A DNA stretch of 64,000 bases, taken from NCBI RefSeq assembly GCF_037975245.1, contig NC_092578.1, positions 11,204,321 to 11,268,320 of the forward strand, written 5' to 3'. The notes beneath the pieces are model-generated. The model ran no database searches. It was not told where the DNA came from and saw only the letters and a list, made by a program, of their open reading frames with translations. This stretch comes from Apostichopus japonicus. Its lineage: Eukaryota > Echinodermata > Holothuroidea > Aspidochirotida > Stichopodidae. How positions within the stretch are numbered: the stretch's first letter is position 1; each line of letters starts with the position of its first letter. Below, one piece after another: positions 13,753 through 27,500 of the stretch. A program made the translations under genes and the position numbers.

Positions 13753-15600
13753 ATGTTCGTTACCGATCAATCGAATATGCGGTACCGATCAATAGAATGT
13801 GCGGTAACGATTAATCGAATGTGCGGTACCGATCAATCGAATGTGCGTTACCGATTAGTCGAATGTGCGGTACCGATCAATCGAATGTGCGGTACCGATC
13901 AATCGAATGTGCGGTACCGATCAATCGAATGTGCGTTACCGATCATTCGAATGTTCTATACCGATCAATGGAATGTGCGGTACCGATCAATCGAATGTTC
14001 GGTACCGATCAATCGAATGTTCGGTACCGATCAATCGAATGTTCTTTACCGATCAATCGAATGTACGTTACCGACCAATCGAATGTGCGGTACTGATCAA
14101 TCGAATATTCGGTAGCGATCAATCGAATGTGCGATACCGATCAATCGAATGTGCGGTACCGACAAATCGAATGTTCGGTACCGATCAATCGAATGTGAGG
14201 TACCGATCAATGGAATGTGCGGTACCGATCAATCGAATGTTCGGTACCTATCTATCGAATGTGCGGTACCGATCAATCGAATGTGCGGTACCGATCAATC
14301 GAATATGCGGTACCGATCAATCGAATGTGCGTTACCGATCATTCGAATGTTCGGTACGGATTAATCGAATATGCGGTACCGATCAATCGAATGTTCGGTA
14401 CCGAACAATCGAATGTTCGGTGCTGATCAATCCAATGTGCGGTACCGATAAATCGAATGTTCGGTACCGATCAATCGAATGTTCGGTACCTATCTATCGA
14501 ATGTTCGGTACCGATCAATCGAATGTGCGATACCGAACATTCGAATGTTCGGTGCCGATCAATCCAATGTTCGGTACCGATCAATCGAATGTTCGGTACC
14601 GATCAATCGAATGTGCGGTACCGATCAATCGAATGTACCGTATCGATGTATCGAATGTGCGATACCGATCAATCGAATGTGCGGTACTGATCAATCCAAT
14701 GTTCGGTACCGATCAATCCAATGTTCGTTACCGATCAATCGAATGTGCGGTACCGATCAATAGAATGTGCGGTAACGATTAATCGAATGTGCGGTACCGA
14801 TCAATCGAATGTGCGTTACCGATTAGTCGAATGTGCGGTACCGATCAATCGAATGTGCGGTACCGATCAATCGAATGTGCGGTACCGATCAATCGAATGT
14901 ACGTTACCGATCATTCGAATGTTCTATACCGATCAATGGAATGTGCGGTACCGATCAATCGAATGTTCGGTACCGATCAATCGAATGTTCGTTACCGATC
15001 AATCGAATGTTCTTTACCGATCAATCGAATGTTCGTTACCGACCAATCGAATGTGCGGTACCGATCAATCGAATGTGCGTTACCGATCATTGGAATGTTC
15101 TATACCGATCAATGGAATGTGCGGTACCGATCAATCGAATGTTCGGTACCGATCAATCGAATGTTCGGTACCGATTAATAGAATGTGCGATACCGATCAA
15201 TCGAATGTACGGTACCGACCAATCGAATGTTCGGTACCGATCAATGGAATGTGCGGTACCGATCAATCGAATGTGCGGTACCGATCAATCGAATGTGCGT
15301 TACCGATCAATCGAATGTGCCGTACCGATCAATCGAATGTGCGGTACCGATCAATCGAATGTGCGGTTCCGATCAATCGAATGTGCGTTACCGATCATTC
15401 GAATGTTCTATACCGATCATTCGAATGTTCTATACCGATCAATCGAATGTTCGGTACCGATCAATCGAATGTTCGTTAAGGACCAATCGAATGTGCGGTA
15501 CCGATCAATCGAATGTGCGGTACAGATCAATCGAATGTGCGGTACCGATCAATCAAATGTGCGTTACCGATCATTCGAATGTTCTATACCGATCAATGGA
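13753..15600. repeat. 2,552-bp higher-order repeat, copy 2 (partial)
   Basis: This follows the previous block at an offset of 2,552 bp, with GATTAGTCG markers at 13,853 and 14,821, a palindrome at 14,532 and the rare GTTAAGGACC unit near 15,475. One difference is a GATTAATCG unit near 12,750 that reads GATCAATCG near 15,302. The two part company near 15,600, where GATCAATGG units are doubled and different domain A material follows. Confidence 0.85.
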
Positions 15601-16414
15601 ATGTGCGGTACCGATCAATGGAATGTGCGGTACCGATCAATCGAATGTTCGGTACCGATCAATCGAATGTTCGGTACCTATCTATCGAATGTGCGGTACC
15701 GATCAATCGAATGTTCTGTACCGAACAATCGAATGTGCGATACCGACCAATCGAATTTTCGGTACCGATCAATCGAATGTGAGGTATCCATCAATGGAAT
15801 GTTCGGTACCGATCAATCGAATGTGCGGTACCGATCAATCGAATGTGCGATACCGATCAATCGAATGTTCGGTACCGACCAATCGAATGTGCGGTACCGA
15901 TCAATCGAATGTGCAGTACCGATCAATCGAATGTTCGGTACCGAACAATCGAATGTTCGGTGCTGATCAATCCAATGTTCGGTACCGATCAATCGAATGT
16001 TCGGTACCGATCAATCGAATGTTCGGTACATATCTATCGAATGTGCGGTACCGATCAATCGAATGTGCGGTACCGATCAATCGAATATGCGGTACCGATC
16101 AATCGAATGTGCGTTACCGATCATTCGAATGTTCGGTACCGATTAATCGAATATGCGGTACCGATCAATCGAATGTTCGGTACCGAACAATCGAATGTTC
16201 GGTGCTGATCAATCCAATGTGCGGTACCGATAATTCGAATGTTCGGTGCCGATCAATCCAATGTTCGGTACCGATCAATCGAATGTTCGGTACCGATCAA
16301 TCGAATGTGCGGTACCGATCAATCGAATGTACCGTATCGATGTATCGAATGTGCGATACCGATCAATCGAATGTGCGGTACTGATCAATCCAATGTTCGG
16401 TACCGATCAATCGA
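15601..16414. repeat. Domain A monomers, mosaic segment
   Basis: This is ordinary 22-bp satellite with domain A variants: a GTGAGGTATCC unit near 15,780, a CATATCTATCG unit near 16,028, a GATTAATCG and GAATATG pair, and a half-formed palindrome unit, GATAATTCG, near 16,230. It resembles about 2,830-3,420 and 10,310-10,920, but is shortened and joined directly to the GATGTATCG cassette at about 16,340. It lacks the 21-bp unit seen in related stretches. I see nothing other than satellite. Confidence 0.8.
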
Positions 16415-18050
16415 ATGTGCGTTACCGACCAATCGAATGTGTGGTACCGATTAATCGAATATGCGGTACTGATCAATCGAATGTACCGTATCGATGTATC
16501 GAATGTGCGGTACCGATCAATCGAATGTGCGGTACTGATCAATCCAATGTTCGGTACCGATCAATCGAATGTTCGGTACCGATCAATCGAATGTTCGGTA
16601 CCGATCAATCGAATGTTCGGTACCTATCTATCGAATGTGCGGTACCGACCAATCGAATGTGCGGTACCGATCAATCGAATGTGCGGTACCGATCAATCGA
16701 ATGTACCGTATCGATGTATCGAATGTGCGATACCGATCAATCGAATGTGCGGTACTGATCAATCCAATGTTCGGTACCGATCAATCGAATGTTCGTTACC
16801 GATCAATCGAATGTTCGGTACCGATCAATCGAATGTTCGGTACCGATCAATCGAATGTTCGGTACCGATCAATCGAATGTGCGGTACCGATCAATCGAAT
16901 GTACCGTATCGATGTATCGAATGTGCGATACCGATCAATCGAATGTGCGGTACTGATCAATCCAATGTTCGGTACCGATCAATCGAATGTTCGTTACCGA
17001 TCAATCGAATGTGCGGTACCGATCAATAGAATGTGCGGTAACGATTAATCGAATGTGCGGTACCGATCAATCGAATGTGCGTTACCGATTAGTCGAATGT
17101 GCGGTACCGATCAATCGAATGTGCGGTACCGATCAATCGAATGTGCGGTACCGATCAATCGAATGTGCGTTACCGATCATTCGAATGTTCTATACCGATC
17201 AATGGAATGTGCGGTACCGATCAATCGAATGTTCGGTACCGATCAATCGAATGTTCGGTACCGATCAATCGAATGTTCTTTACCGATCAATCGAATGTAC
17301 GTTACCGACCAATCGAATGTGCGGTACTGATCAATCGAATATTCGGTAGCGATCAATCGAATATGCGATACCGATCAATCGAATGTGCGGTACCGACAAA
17401 TCGAATGTTCGGTACCGATCAATCGAATGTGAGGTACCGATCAATGGAATGTGCGGTACCGATCAATCGAATGTTCGGTACCTATCTATCGAATGTGCGG
17501 TACCGATCAATCGAATGTTCGGTACCGATCAATCGAATATGCGGTACCGATCAATCGAATGTGCGTTACCGACCAATCGAATGTGTGGTACCGATTAATC
17601 GAATGTGCGGTACTGATCAATCGAATGTACCGTATCGATGTATCGAATGTGCGGTACCGATCAATCGAATGTGCGGTACTGATCAATCCAATGTTCGGTA
17701 CCGATCAATCGAATGTTCGGTACCGATCAATCGAATGTTCGGTACCGATCAATCGAATGTTCGGTACCTATCTATCGAATGTGCGGTACCGACCAATCGA
17801 ATGTGCGGTACCGATCAATCGAATGTGCGGTACCGATCAATCGAATGTACCGTATCGATGTATCGAATGTGCGATACCGATCAATCGAATGTGCGGTACT
17901 GATCAATCCAATGTTCGGTACCGATCAATCGAATGTTCGTTACCGATCAATCGAATGTTCGGTACCGATCAATCGAATGTTCGGTACCGATCAATCGAAT
18001 GTGCGGTACCGATCAATAGAATGTGCGGTAACGATTAATCGAATGTTCGG
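16415..18050. repeat. 1,144-bp (52-monomer) duplication at the right end of domain A
   Basis: About 16,415-16,830 is repeated at about 17,559-17,974. The shared order is a GTGTGGTACC unit, a GATTAATCG unit, a GTACCGTATC plus GATGTATCG cassette, a CTATCTATCG unit and a second cassette. Between the two copies lies a block with the GATTAGTCG marker at 17,087, the last one before 36,640. GATGTATCG cassettes are dense here, at about 16,340, 16,495, 16,712, 16,912, 17,640 and 17,858. This is a hot spot of small local duplications just before the A/B switch. Confidence 0.78.
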
Positions 18051-18250
18051 TACCGACCAATCGAATGTACGGTACCGACCAATCGAATGTTCGGTACCGA
18101 TCAATGGAATGTGCGGTACCGATCAATCGAATGTTCTTTACCGATCAATCGAATGTTCGGTACCGATAAATCGAATGTTCTTTACCGATCAATCGATGTT
18201 CGTTACCGACCAATCGAATGTGCGGTACCGATCAATCGAATGTGCGGTAG
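17850..18250. repeat. A/B domain junction, copy 1
   Basis: The cassette run of domain A passes into domain B material through a distinctive order: a CAATAGAATG unit, a GGTAACGATTAATCG unit, a GATAAATCG unit, a 21-bp unit with CAATCGATG at about 18,196, and a TGCGGTAGCG unit. The same order is found at about 43,800-44,200, at an offset of 25,931 bp. That is a whole number of monomers once the seven intervening 21-bp units are allowed for. The switch was therefore copied as a unit rather than formed twice. Confidence 0.82.
18194..18198. repeat. 21-bp monomer type ii (CAATCGATG), five copies
   Basis: One A is missing from CGAATG, giving CGATG, between a TTCTTTACC unit and TTCGTTACCGACC. Copies lie at about 18,194, 23,957, 28,620, 33,239 and 44,125. 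All share flanks, so this is one event spread through domains B and B'. Confidence 0.9.
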
Positions 18251-20023
18251 CGATCAATCGAATGTGCGATACCGATTAATCGAATGTGCGGTACCGATCA
18301 ATCGAATGTGCGGTACCGATCAATCGAATGTGCGGTACCGATCAATCGAATGTGCGTTACCGATCATTCGAATGTTCTATACCGATCAATGGAATGTGTG
18401 GTACCGATCAATCGAATGTTCGGTACCGATCAATCGAATGTTCGGTACCGATCAATCGAATGTGCGATACCGATCAATCGAATGTACGGTACCGACCAAT
18501 CGAATGTTCGGTACCGATCAATGGAATGTGCGGTACCGATCAATCGAATGTTCTTTACCGATCAATCGAATGTTCGTTACCGATCAATCGAATGTGCGTT
18601 ACCGATCAATCGAATGTTCGGTACCGATCAATCGAATGTTCGGTACCTATCTATCGAATGTTCGGTACCGATCAATCGAATATTCGGTACCGATCAATCG
18701 AATGTGCGATACCGATCAATGGAATGTACGGTACCGACAAATCGAATGTTCGGTACCGATTAATCGAATGTTCGGTACCGATCAATGGAATGTGCGGTAC
18801 CGATCAATCGAATGTTCGGTACCTATCTATCGAACGTGCGGTACCGATCAATCGAATGTGCGGTACCGATCAATCGAATATGCGGTACCGATCAATCGAA
18901 TGTGCGTTACTGACCAATCGAATGTTCGGTACCGATTAATCGAATGTGCGGTACCGATCAATCGAATGTGCGGTACCGATCAATCGAATGTTCGGTACCG
19001 AACAATCGAATGTTCGGTATCGATCAATCCAATGTTTGGTACTGATCAATCGAATGTTCGGTACCGATCAATCGAATGTTCGGTACCTATCTATCGAATG
19101 TTCGGTACCGATCAATCGAATGTGCGATACCGAACATTCGAATGTTCGGTGACGATCATTCCAATGTTCGGTACCGATCAATCCAAAGTTCGGTACCGAT
19201 CAATCGAATGTTCGGTACCTATCTATCGAATGTGCGGTACCGACCAATCGAATGTGCGGTACCGATCAATCGAATGTGCGGTACCGATCAATCGAATGTA
19301 CCGTATCGATGTATCGAATGTTTGATACCGATCAATCGAATGTGCGGTACTGATCAATCCAATGTTCGGTACCGATCAATGGAATGTTCGTTACCGATCA
19401 ATCGAATGTTCGGTACCGATCAATCGAATGTTCGGTACCGATCAATCGAATGTGCGGTACAGATCAATAGAATGTGCGGTACCGATTAATCGAATGTTCG
19501 GTACCGACCAATCGAATGTGCGGTACCGATCATTCGAATGTGCGTTACCGATCAATCGAATGTGCGTTACCGATCATTCGAATGTTCTATACCGATCAAT
19601 CGAATGTGCGGTACCGATCAATCGAATGTTCGGTACCGATCAATCGAATGTTCGGTACCGATTAATCGTATGTGCGATACCGATCAATCGAATGTACGGT
19701 ACCGATCAATCGAATGTTCGGTACCGATCAATGGAATGTGCGGTACCGATCAATCGAATGTTCTTTACCGATCAATCGAATGTTCGTTACCGATCAATCG
19801 AATGTGCGTTACCGATCAATCGAATGTGCGGTACTGATCAATCCAATGTTCGGTACCGATCAATCGAATGTTCGTTACCGATCAATCGAATGTTCGGTAC
19901 CGATCAATCGAATGTTCGATACCGATCAATCGAATGTTCTATACCGATCAATAGAATGTGCGGTAACGATTAATCGAATGTTCGGTATCGACCAATCGAA
20001 TGTACGGTACCGATTAATCGAAT
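18251..20023. repeat. Domain B, 1,562-bp (71-monomer) repeat, copy 1
   Basis: From about 18,462 the variant order repeats at an offset of 1,562 bp. The CGAACGTG marker at 18,831 matches 20,393, the palindrome at 19,129 matches 20,691, and the AGATCAATAG unit near 19,462 matches about 21,024. A CGAACGTG unit following CTATCTATCG is characteristic of domains B and B' and was not noticed in A, A' or C. The last roughly 200 bp (19,810-20,020) are not shared with copy 2. No gene is present. Confidence 0.82.
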
Positions 20024-21389
20024 GTGCGATACCGATCAATCGAATGTACGGTACCGACCAATCGAATGTTCGGTACCGATCAATGGAATGTGCGGTACCG
20101 ATCAATCGAATGTTCTTTACCGATCAATCGAATGTTCGTTACCGATCAATCGAATGTGCGTTACCGATCAATCGAATGTTCGGTACCGATCAATCGAATG
20201 TTCGGTACCTATCTATCGAATGTTCGGTACCGATCAATCGAATATTCGGTACCGATCAATCGAATGTGCGATATCGATCAATCGAATGTGCGGTACCGAC
20301 AAATCGAATGTTCGGTACCGATCAATCGAATGTGAGGTACCGATCAATGGAATGTGCGGTACCGATCAATCGAATGTTCGGTACCTGTCTATCGAACGTG
20401 CGGTACCGATCAATCGAATGTGCGGTACCGATCAATCGAATATGCGGTACCGATCAATCGAATGTGCGTTACCGACCAATCGAATGTTCGGTACCGATTA
20501 ATCGAATGTGCGGTACCGATCAATCGAATGTGCGGTACCGATCAATCGAATGTTCGGTACCGAACAATCGAATGTTCGGTGCTGATCAATCCAATGTTTG
20601 GTACCGATCAATCGAATGTTCGGTACCGATCAATCGAATGTTCGGTACCTATCTATCGAATGTTCGGTATCGATCAATCGAATGTGCGATACCGAACATT
20701 CGAATGTTCGGTGACGATCATTCCAATGTTCGGTACCGATCAATCCAAAGTTCGGTACCGATCAATCGAATGTTCGGTACCTATCTATCGAATGTGCGGT
20801 ACCGACCAATCGAATGTGCGGTACCGATCAATCGAATGTGCGGTACCGATCAATCGAATGTACCGTATCGATGTATCGAATGTGCGATACCGATCAATCG
20901 AATGTGCGGTACTGATCAATCCAATATTCGGTACCGATCATAGGAATGTTCGTTACCGATCAATCGAATGTTCGGTACCGATCAATCGAATGTTCGGTAC
21001 CGATCAATCGAATGTGCGGTACAGATCAATAGAATGTGCGGTACCGATTAATCGAATGTTCGGTACCGACCAATCGAATGTGCGGTACCGATCATTCGAA
21101 TGTGCGGTACCGATCAATCGAATGTGCGTTACCGATCATTGGAATGTTCTATACCGATCAATCGAATGTGCGGTACCGATCAATCGAATGTTCGGTACCG
21201 ATCAATCGAATGTTCGGTACCGATTAATCGAATGTGCGATACCGATCAATCGAATGTACGGTACCGATCAATCGAATGTTCGGTACCGATCAATGGAATG
21301 TGCGGTACCGATCAATCGAATGTTCTTTACCGATCAATCGAATGTTCGTTACCGATCAATCGAATGTGCGTTACCGATCTATCGAATGT
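20024..21389. repeat. Domain B, 1,562-bp repeat, copy 2
   Basis: This matches about 18,462-19,800 at an offset of 1,562 bp. It has a private GATCATAGGAATG unit with its TAG at 20,941. That variant recurs at 26,528 and 30,619, so this copy rather than copy 1 is the relative of the later domain B blocks. About 20,770-21,500 matches about 26,357-27,090 at an offset of 5,587 bp. Confidence 0.81.
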
Positions 21390-23447
21390 TCGGTACCGAT
21401 CAATCGAATGTTCGGTACCTATCTATCGAATGTTCGGTACCGATCAATCGAATATTCGGTACCGATCAATCGAATGTGCGATACCTATCTATCGAACGTG
21501 CGGTACCGACAAATCGAATGTGCGGTACCGATCAATCGAATGTTCGGTACCGATCAATCGAATGTGCGGTACCGATCAATCGCATGTTCGGTACCGATCA
21601 ATCGAATGTGCGGTACCGATCAATCGAATATTCGGTACCGATCAATCGAATGTGCGATACCGATCAATCGAATGTGCGGTACCGACAAATCGAATGTTCG
21701 GTACCGATCAATCGAATGTGAGGTACCGATCAATGGAATGTGCGATACCGATCAATCGAATGTGCGGTACCGACCAATCGAATGTTCGGTACCGATCAAT
21801 GGAATGTGCGGTACCGATCAATCGAATGTTCTTTACCGATCAATCGAATGTTCGTTACCGATCAATCGAATGTGCGTTACCGATCAATCGAATGTTCGTT
21901 ACCGACCAATCGAATGTGCGGTACCGATCAATCGAATGTGCGGTACCGATCAATCCAATGTGCGTTACCGATTAATCGAATGTGCTGTACCGATCAATCG
22001 AATGTGCGGTACCGATCAATCGAATGTGCGGTACCGATCAATCGAATGTGCGTTACCGATCATTCGAATGTTCTATACCGATCAATCGAATGTTCGGGAC
22101 CGATCAATCGAATGTTCGTTACCGACCAATCGAATGTGCGGTACCGATCAATCGAATGTGCGGTACCGATCAATCGAATGTGCGTTACCGATCAATCGAA
22201 TGTGCGGTACCGATCAATCGAATGTGCGGTACCGATCAATCGAATGTGCGGTACCGATCACTCGAATGTGCGTTACCGATCAATCGAATGTTCTATACCG
22301 ATCAATGGAATGTGCGGTACCGATCAATCGAATGTTCGGTACCGATCAATCGAATGTGGGGTACCGATCAATGGAATGTGCGGTACCGATCAATCGAATG
22401 TGAGGTACCGATCAATCGAATGTTCGGTACCTATCTATCGAATGTTCGGTACCGATCAATCGAATATTCGGTACCGATCAATCGAATGTGCGATACCTAT
22501 CTATCGAACGTGCGGTACCGACAAATCGAATGTGCGGTACCGATCAATCGAATGTTCGGTACCGATCAATCGAATGTGCGGTACCGATCAATCGCATGTT
22601 CGGTACCGATCAATCGAATGTGCGGTACCGATCAATCGAATATTCGGTACCGATCAATCGAATGTGCGATACCGATCAATCGAATGTGCGATACCGACAA
22701 ATCGAATGTTCGGTACCGATCAATCGAATGTGAGGTACCGATCAATGGAATGTGCGATACCGATCAATCGAATGTACGGTACCGACCAATCGAATGTTCG
22801 GTACCGATCAATGGAATGTGCGGTACCGATCAATCGAATGTTCTTTACCGATCAATCGAATGTTCGTTACCGATCAATCGAATGTGCGTTACCGATCAAT
22901 CGAATGTTCGTTACCGACCAATCGAATGTGCGGTACCGATCAATCGAATGTGCGGTACCGATCAATCCAATGTGCGTTACCGATTAATCGAATGTGCTGT
23001 ACCGATCAATCGAATGTGCGGTACCGATCAATCGAATGTGCGGTACCGATCAATCGAATGTGCGTTACCGATCATTCGAATGTTCTATAACGATCAATCG
23101 AATGTTCGGTACCGATCAATCGAATGTTCGTTACCGACCAATCGAATGTGCGGTACCGATCAATCGAATGTGCGGTACCGATCAATCGAATGTGCGTTAC
23201 CGATCAATCGAATGTGCGGTACCGATCAATCGAATGTGCGGTACCGATCAATCGAATGTGCGGTACCGATCACTCGAATGTGCGTTACCGATCAATCGAA
23301 TGTTCTATACCGATCAATGGAATGTGCGGTACCGATCAATCGAATGTTCGGTACCGATTAATCGAATGTGGGGTACCGATCAATGGAATGTGCGGTACCG
23401 ATCAATCGAATGTGAGGTACCGATCAATCGAATGTTCGGTACCTATC
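21390..23447. repeat. Domain B, 1,012-bp (46-monomer) tandem duplication
   Basis: The halves are about 21,390-22,401 and 22,402-23,413. Markers at matching positions include CGATACC joined to CTATCTATCGAACG (about 21,483 and 22,495), a GCATG unit (about 21,583 and 22,595), GATCCAATGTGCG in place of GATCGAATG, and GATCACTCG (about 22,257 and 23,269). Small differences, for example TTCGGGACC near 22,095 against TTCGGTACC in the right half, show that the copies have begun to diverge. Confidence 0.83.
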
Positions 23448-24599
23448 AATCGGATGTGAGGTATCGATCAATGGAATGTTCGGTACCGATCAATCGAATG
23501 TGGGGTACCGATCAATCGAATGTGCGGTACCGACCAATCGAATGTTTGCTATCGATCAATCGAATGTGCGGTACCGATCAATCGAATGTGCGGTACCGAT
23601 CAATCCAATGTTCGGTACCGAACAATCGAATGTTCGTTACCGATCAATCGAATGTTCGGTACCGATCAATCGAATGTTCGGTACCGATCAATCGAATGTG
23701 CGGTACCGATCAATAGAATGTGCGGTAACGATTAATCGAATGTTCGGTACCGATCAATGGAATGTGCGGTACCGATCAATCGATAGTTCGGTACCGATCA
23801 ATGGAATGTGCGGTACCGATCAATCGAATGTTCTTTACCGATCAATCGAATGTTCTATACCGATCAATGGAATGTGCGGTTCCGATCAATCGAATGTTCT
23901 TTACCGATCAATCGAATGTTCGGTACCGATCAATCGAATGTTCTTTACCGATCAATCGATGTTCGTTACCGACCAATCGAATGTGCGGTACCGATCAATC
24001 GAACATGCGGTACCGATCAATCGAATGTGCGTTACCGAACAATCAAATGTTCGGTGCTGATCAATCCAATGTTCGGTACCGATCAATCGAATGTTCGGTG
24101 CTGATCAATCCAATGTTTGGTACCGATCAATCGAATGTTCGGTACCGATCAATCGAATGTTCGGTACCTATCTATCGAATGTTCGGTACCGATCAATCGA
24201 ATGTGCGATACCGATCAATCGAATGTTCGGTACCGATTAATCGAATGTGCGATACCGATCAATCGAATGTACGGTACCGACCAATCGAATGTTCGGTACT
24301 GATCAATGGAATGTGCGGTACCGATCAATCGAATGTGCGATACCGACCAATCGAATGTTCGGTGCCGATCAATCCAATGTTCGGTACCGAACAATCGAAT
24401 GTTCGGTGCTGATCAATCCAATGTTTGGTACCGATCAATCGAATGTTCGGTACCGATCAATCGAATGTTCGGTACCTATCTATCGAATGTGCGGTACCGA
24501 CCAATCGAATGTGCGGTACCGATCAATCGAATGTGCGGTACCGATCAATCGAATGTACCGTATCGATGTATCGAATGTGCGATACCGATCAATCGAATG
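23448..24599. repeat. Domain B segment with CGATAG and 21-bp markers
   Basis: This is satellite with a GTGGGGTACC unit, a TTTGCTATCG unit, a CAATCGATAG unit near 23,780 and a 21-bp unit at about 23,958. About 23,520-24,020 recurs at about 28,183-28,680 (offset 4,663 bp), and the CGATAG marker recurs again near 33,061. The later part (about 24,040-24,600) has two AGTGCTGATC-type units with TTTGGTACC and is missing from the copy at 28.7 kb, a difference of 26 monomers. Confidence 0.78.
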
Positions 24600-27500
24600 T
24601 GCGGTACTGATCAATCCAATGTTCGGTACCGATCAATGGAATGTTCGTTACCGATCAATCGAATGTTCGGTACCGATCAATCGAATGTTCGGTACCGATC
24701 AATCGAATGTGCGGTACAGATCAATAGAATGTGCGGTACCGATTAATCGAATGTTCGGTACCGACCAATCGAATGTGCGGTACCGATCATTCGAATGTGC
24801 GGTACCGATCAATCGAATGTGCGTTACCGATCATTGGAAAGTTCTATACCGATCAATCGAATGTGCGGTACCGATCAATCGAATGTTCGGTACCGATCAA
24901 TCGAATGTTCGGTACCGATTAATCGAATGTGCGATACCGATCAATCGAATGTACGGTACCGATCAATCGAATGTTCGGTACCGATCAATGGAATGTGCGG
25001 TACCGATCAATCGAATGTTCTTTACCGATCAATCGAATGTTCGTTACCGATCAATCGAATGTGCGTTACCGATCTATCGAATGTTCGGTACCGATCAATC
25101 GAATGTTCGGTACCTATCTATCGAATGTTCGGTACCGATCAATCGAATATTCGGTACCGATCAATCGAATGTGCGATACCGATCAATCGAATGTGCGGTA
25201 CCGACAAATCGAATGTTCGGTACCGATCAATCGAATGTTCGGTACCGATCAATCGAATGTGCGGTACCGATCAATCGCATGTTCGGTACCTATCTATCGA
25301 ACGTGCGGTACCGATCAATCGAATGTGCGGTACCGATCAATCGAATGTGCGTTACCGACCAATCGAATGTTCGGTACCGATCAATCGAATGTTCTTTACC
25401 GATCAATCGAATGTTCGTTACCGACCAATCGAATGTGCGGTACTGATCAATCGAATATTCGGTAGCGATCAATCGAATGTGCGATACCGATCAATCGAAT
25501 GTGCGGTACCGACAAATCGAATGTTCGGTACCGATCAATCGAATGTGAGGTACCGATCAATGGAATGTGCGGTACCGATCAATCGAATGTTCGGTACCTA
25601 TCTATCGAATGTGCGGTACCGATCAATCGAATGTTCGGTACCGATCAATCGAATATGCGGTACCGATCAATCGAATGTGCGTTACCGACCAATCGAATGT
25701 GTGGTACCGATTAATCGAATGTGCGGTACTGATCAATCGAATGTACCGTATCGATGTATCGAATGTGCGATACCGATCAATCGAATGTGCGGTACTGATC
25801 AATCCAATGTTCGGTACCGATCAATCGAATGTTCGGTACCGATCAATCGAATGTTCGGTACCGATCAATCGAATGTTCGGTACCTATCTATCGAATGTGC
25901 GGTACCGACCAATCGAATGTGCGGTACCGATCAATCGAATGTGCGGTACCGATCAATCGAATGTACCGTCTCGATGTATCGAATGTGCGATACCGATCAA
26001 TCGAATGTGCGGTACTGATCAATCCAATGTTCGGTACCGATCAATCGAATGTTCGTTACCGATCAATCGAATGTTCGGTACCGATCAATCGAATGTTCGA
26101 TACCGATCAATCGAATGTTCTATACCGATCAATAGAATGTGCGGTAACGATTAATCGAATGTTCGGTATCGACCAATCGAATGTACGGTACCGATTAATC
26201 GAATGTGCGATACCGATCAATCGAATGTACGGTACCGACCAATCGAATGTTCGGTACCGATCAATGGAATGTGCGGTACCGATCAATCGAATGTTCTTTA
26301 CCGATCAATCGAATGTTCGTTACCGATCAATCGAATGTGCGTTACCGATCAATCGAATGTTCGGTACCTATCTATCGAATGTGCGGTACCGACCAATCGA
26401 ATGTGCGGTACCGATCAATCGAATGTGCGGTACCGATCAATCGAATGTACCGTATCGATGTATCGAATGTGCGATACCGATCAATCGAATGTGCGGTACT
26501 GATCAATCCAATATTCGGTACCGATCATAGGAATGTTCGTTACCGATCAATCGAATGTTCGGTACCGATCAATCGAATGTTCGGTACCGATCAATCGAAT
26601 GTGCGGTACAGATCAATAGAATGTGCGGTACCGATTAATCGAATGTTCGGTACCGACCAATCGAATGTGCGGTACCGATCATTCGAATGTGCGGTACCGA
26701 TCAATCGAATGTGCGTTACCGATCATTGGAATGTTCTATACCGATCAATCGAATGTGCGGTACCGATCAATCGAATGTTCGGTACCGATCAATCGAATGT
26801 TCGGTACCGATTAATCGAATGTGCGATACCGATCAATCGAATGTACGGTACCGATCAATCGAATGTTCGGTACCGATCAATGGAATGTGCGGTACCGATC
26901 AATCGAATGTTCTTTACCGATCAATCGAATGTTCGTTACCGATCAATCGAATGTGCGTTACCGATCTATCGAATGTTCGGTACCGATCAATCGAATGTTC
27001 GGTACCGATCAATCGAATGTTCGGTACCTATCTATCGAATGTTCGGTACCGATCAATCGAATATTCGGTACCGATCAATCGAATGTGCGATACCTATCTA
27101 TCGAACGTGCGGTACCGACAAATCGAATGTGCGGTACCGATCAATCGAATGTTCGGTACCGATCAATCGAATGTGCGGTACCGATCAATCGAATGTTCGG
27201 TACCGATCAATCGAATGTGCGGTACCGATCAATCGCATGTTCGGTACCGATCAATCGAATGTGCGATACCGATCAATCGAATGTGCGGTACCGACAAATC
27301 GAATGTTCGGTACCGATCAATCGAATGTGAGGTACCGATCAATGGAATGTGCGATACCGATCAATCGAATGTACGGTACCGACCAATCGAATGTTCGGTA
27401 CCGATCAATGGAATGTGCGGTACCGATCAATCGAATGTTCTTTACCGATCAATCGAATGTTCGTTACCGATCAATCGAATGTGCGTTACCGATCAATCGA

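Noticed and set aside
16230-16250. A further palindrome copy at the GATAATTCG unit
   Set aside because: The left arm lacks the GAACATTCG form, so only part of the dyad is present. It was left out of the count of 26.
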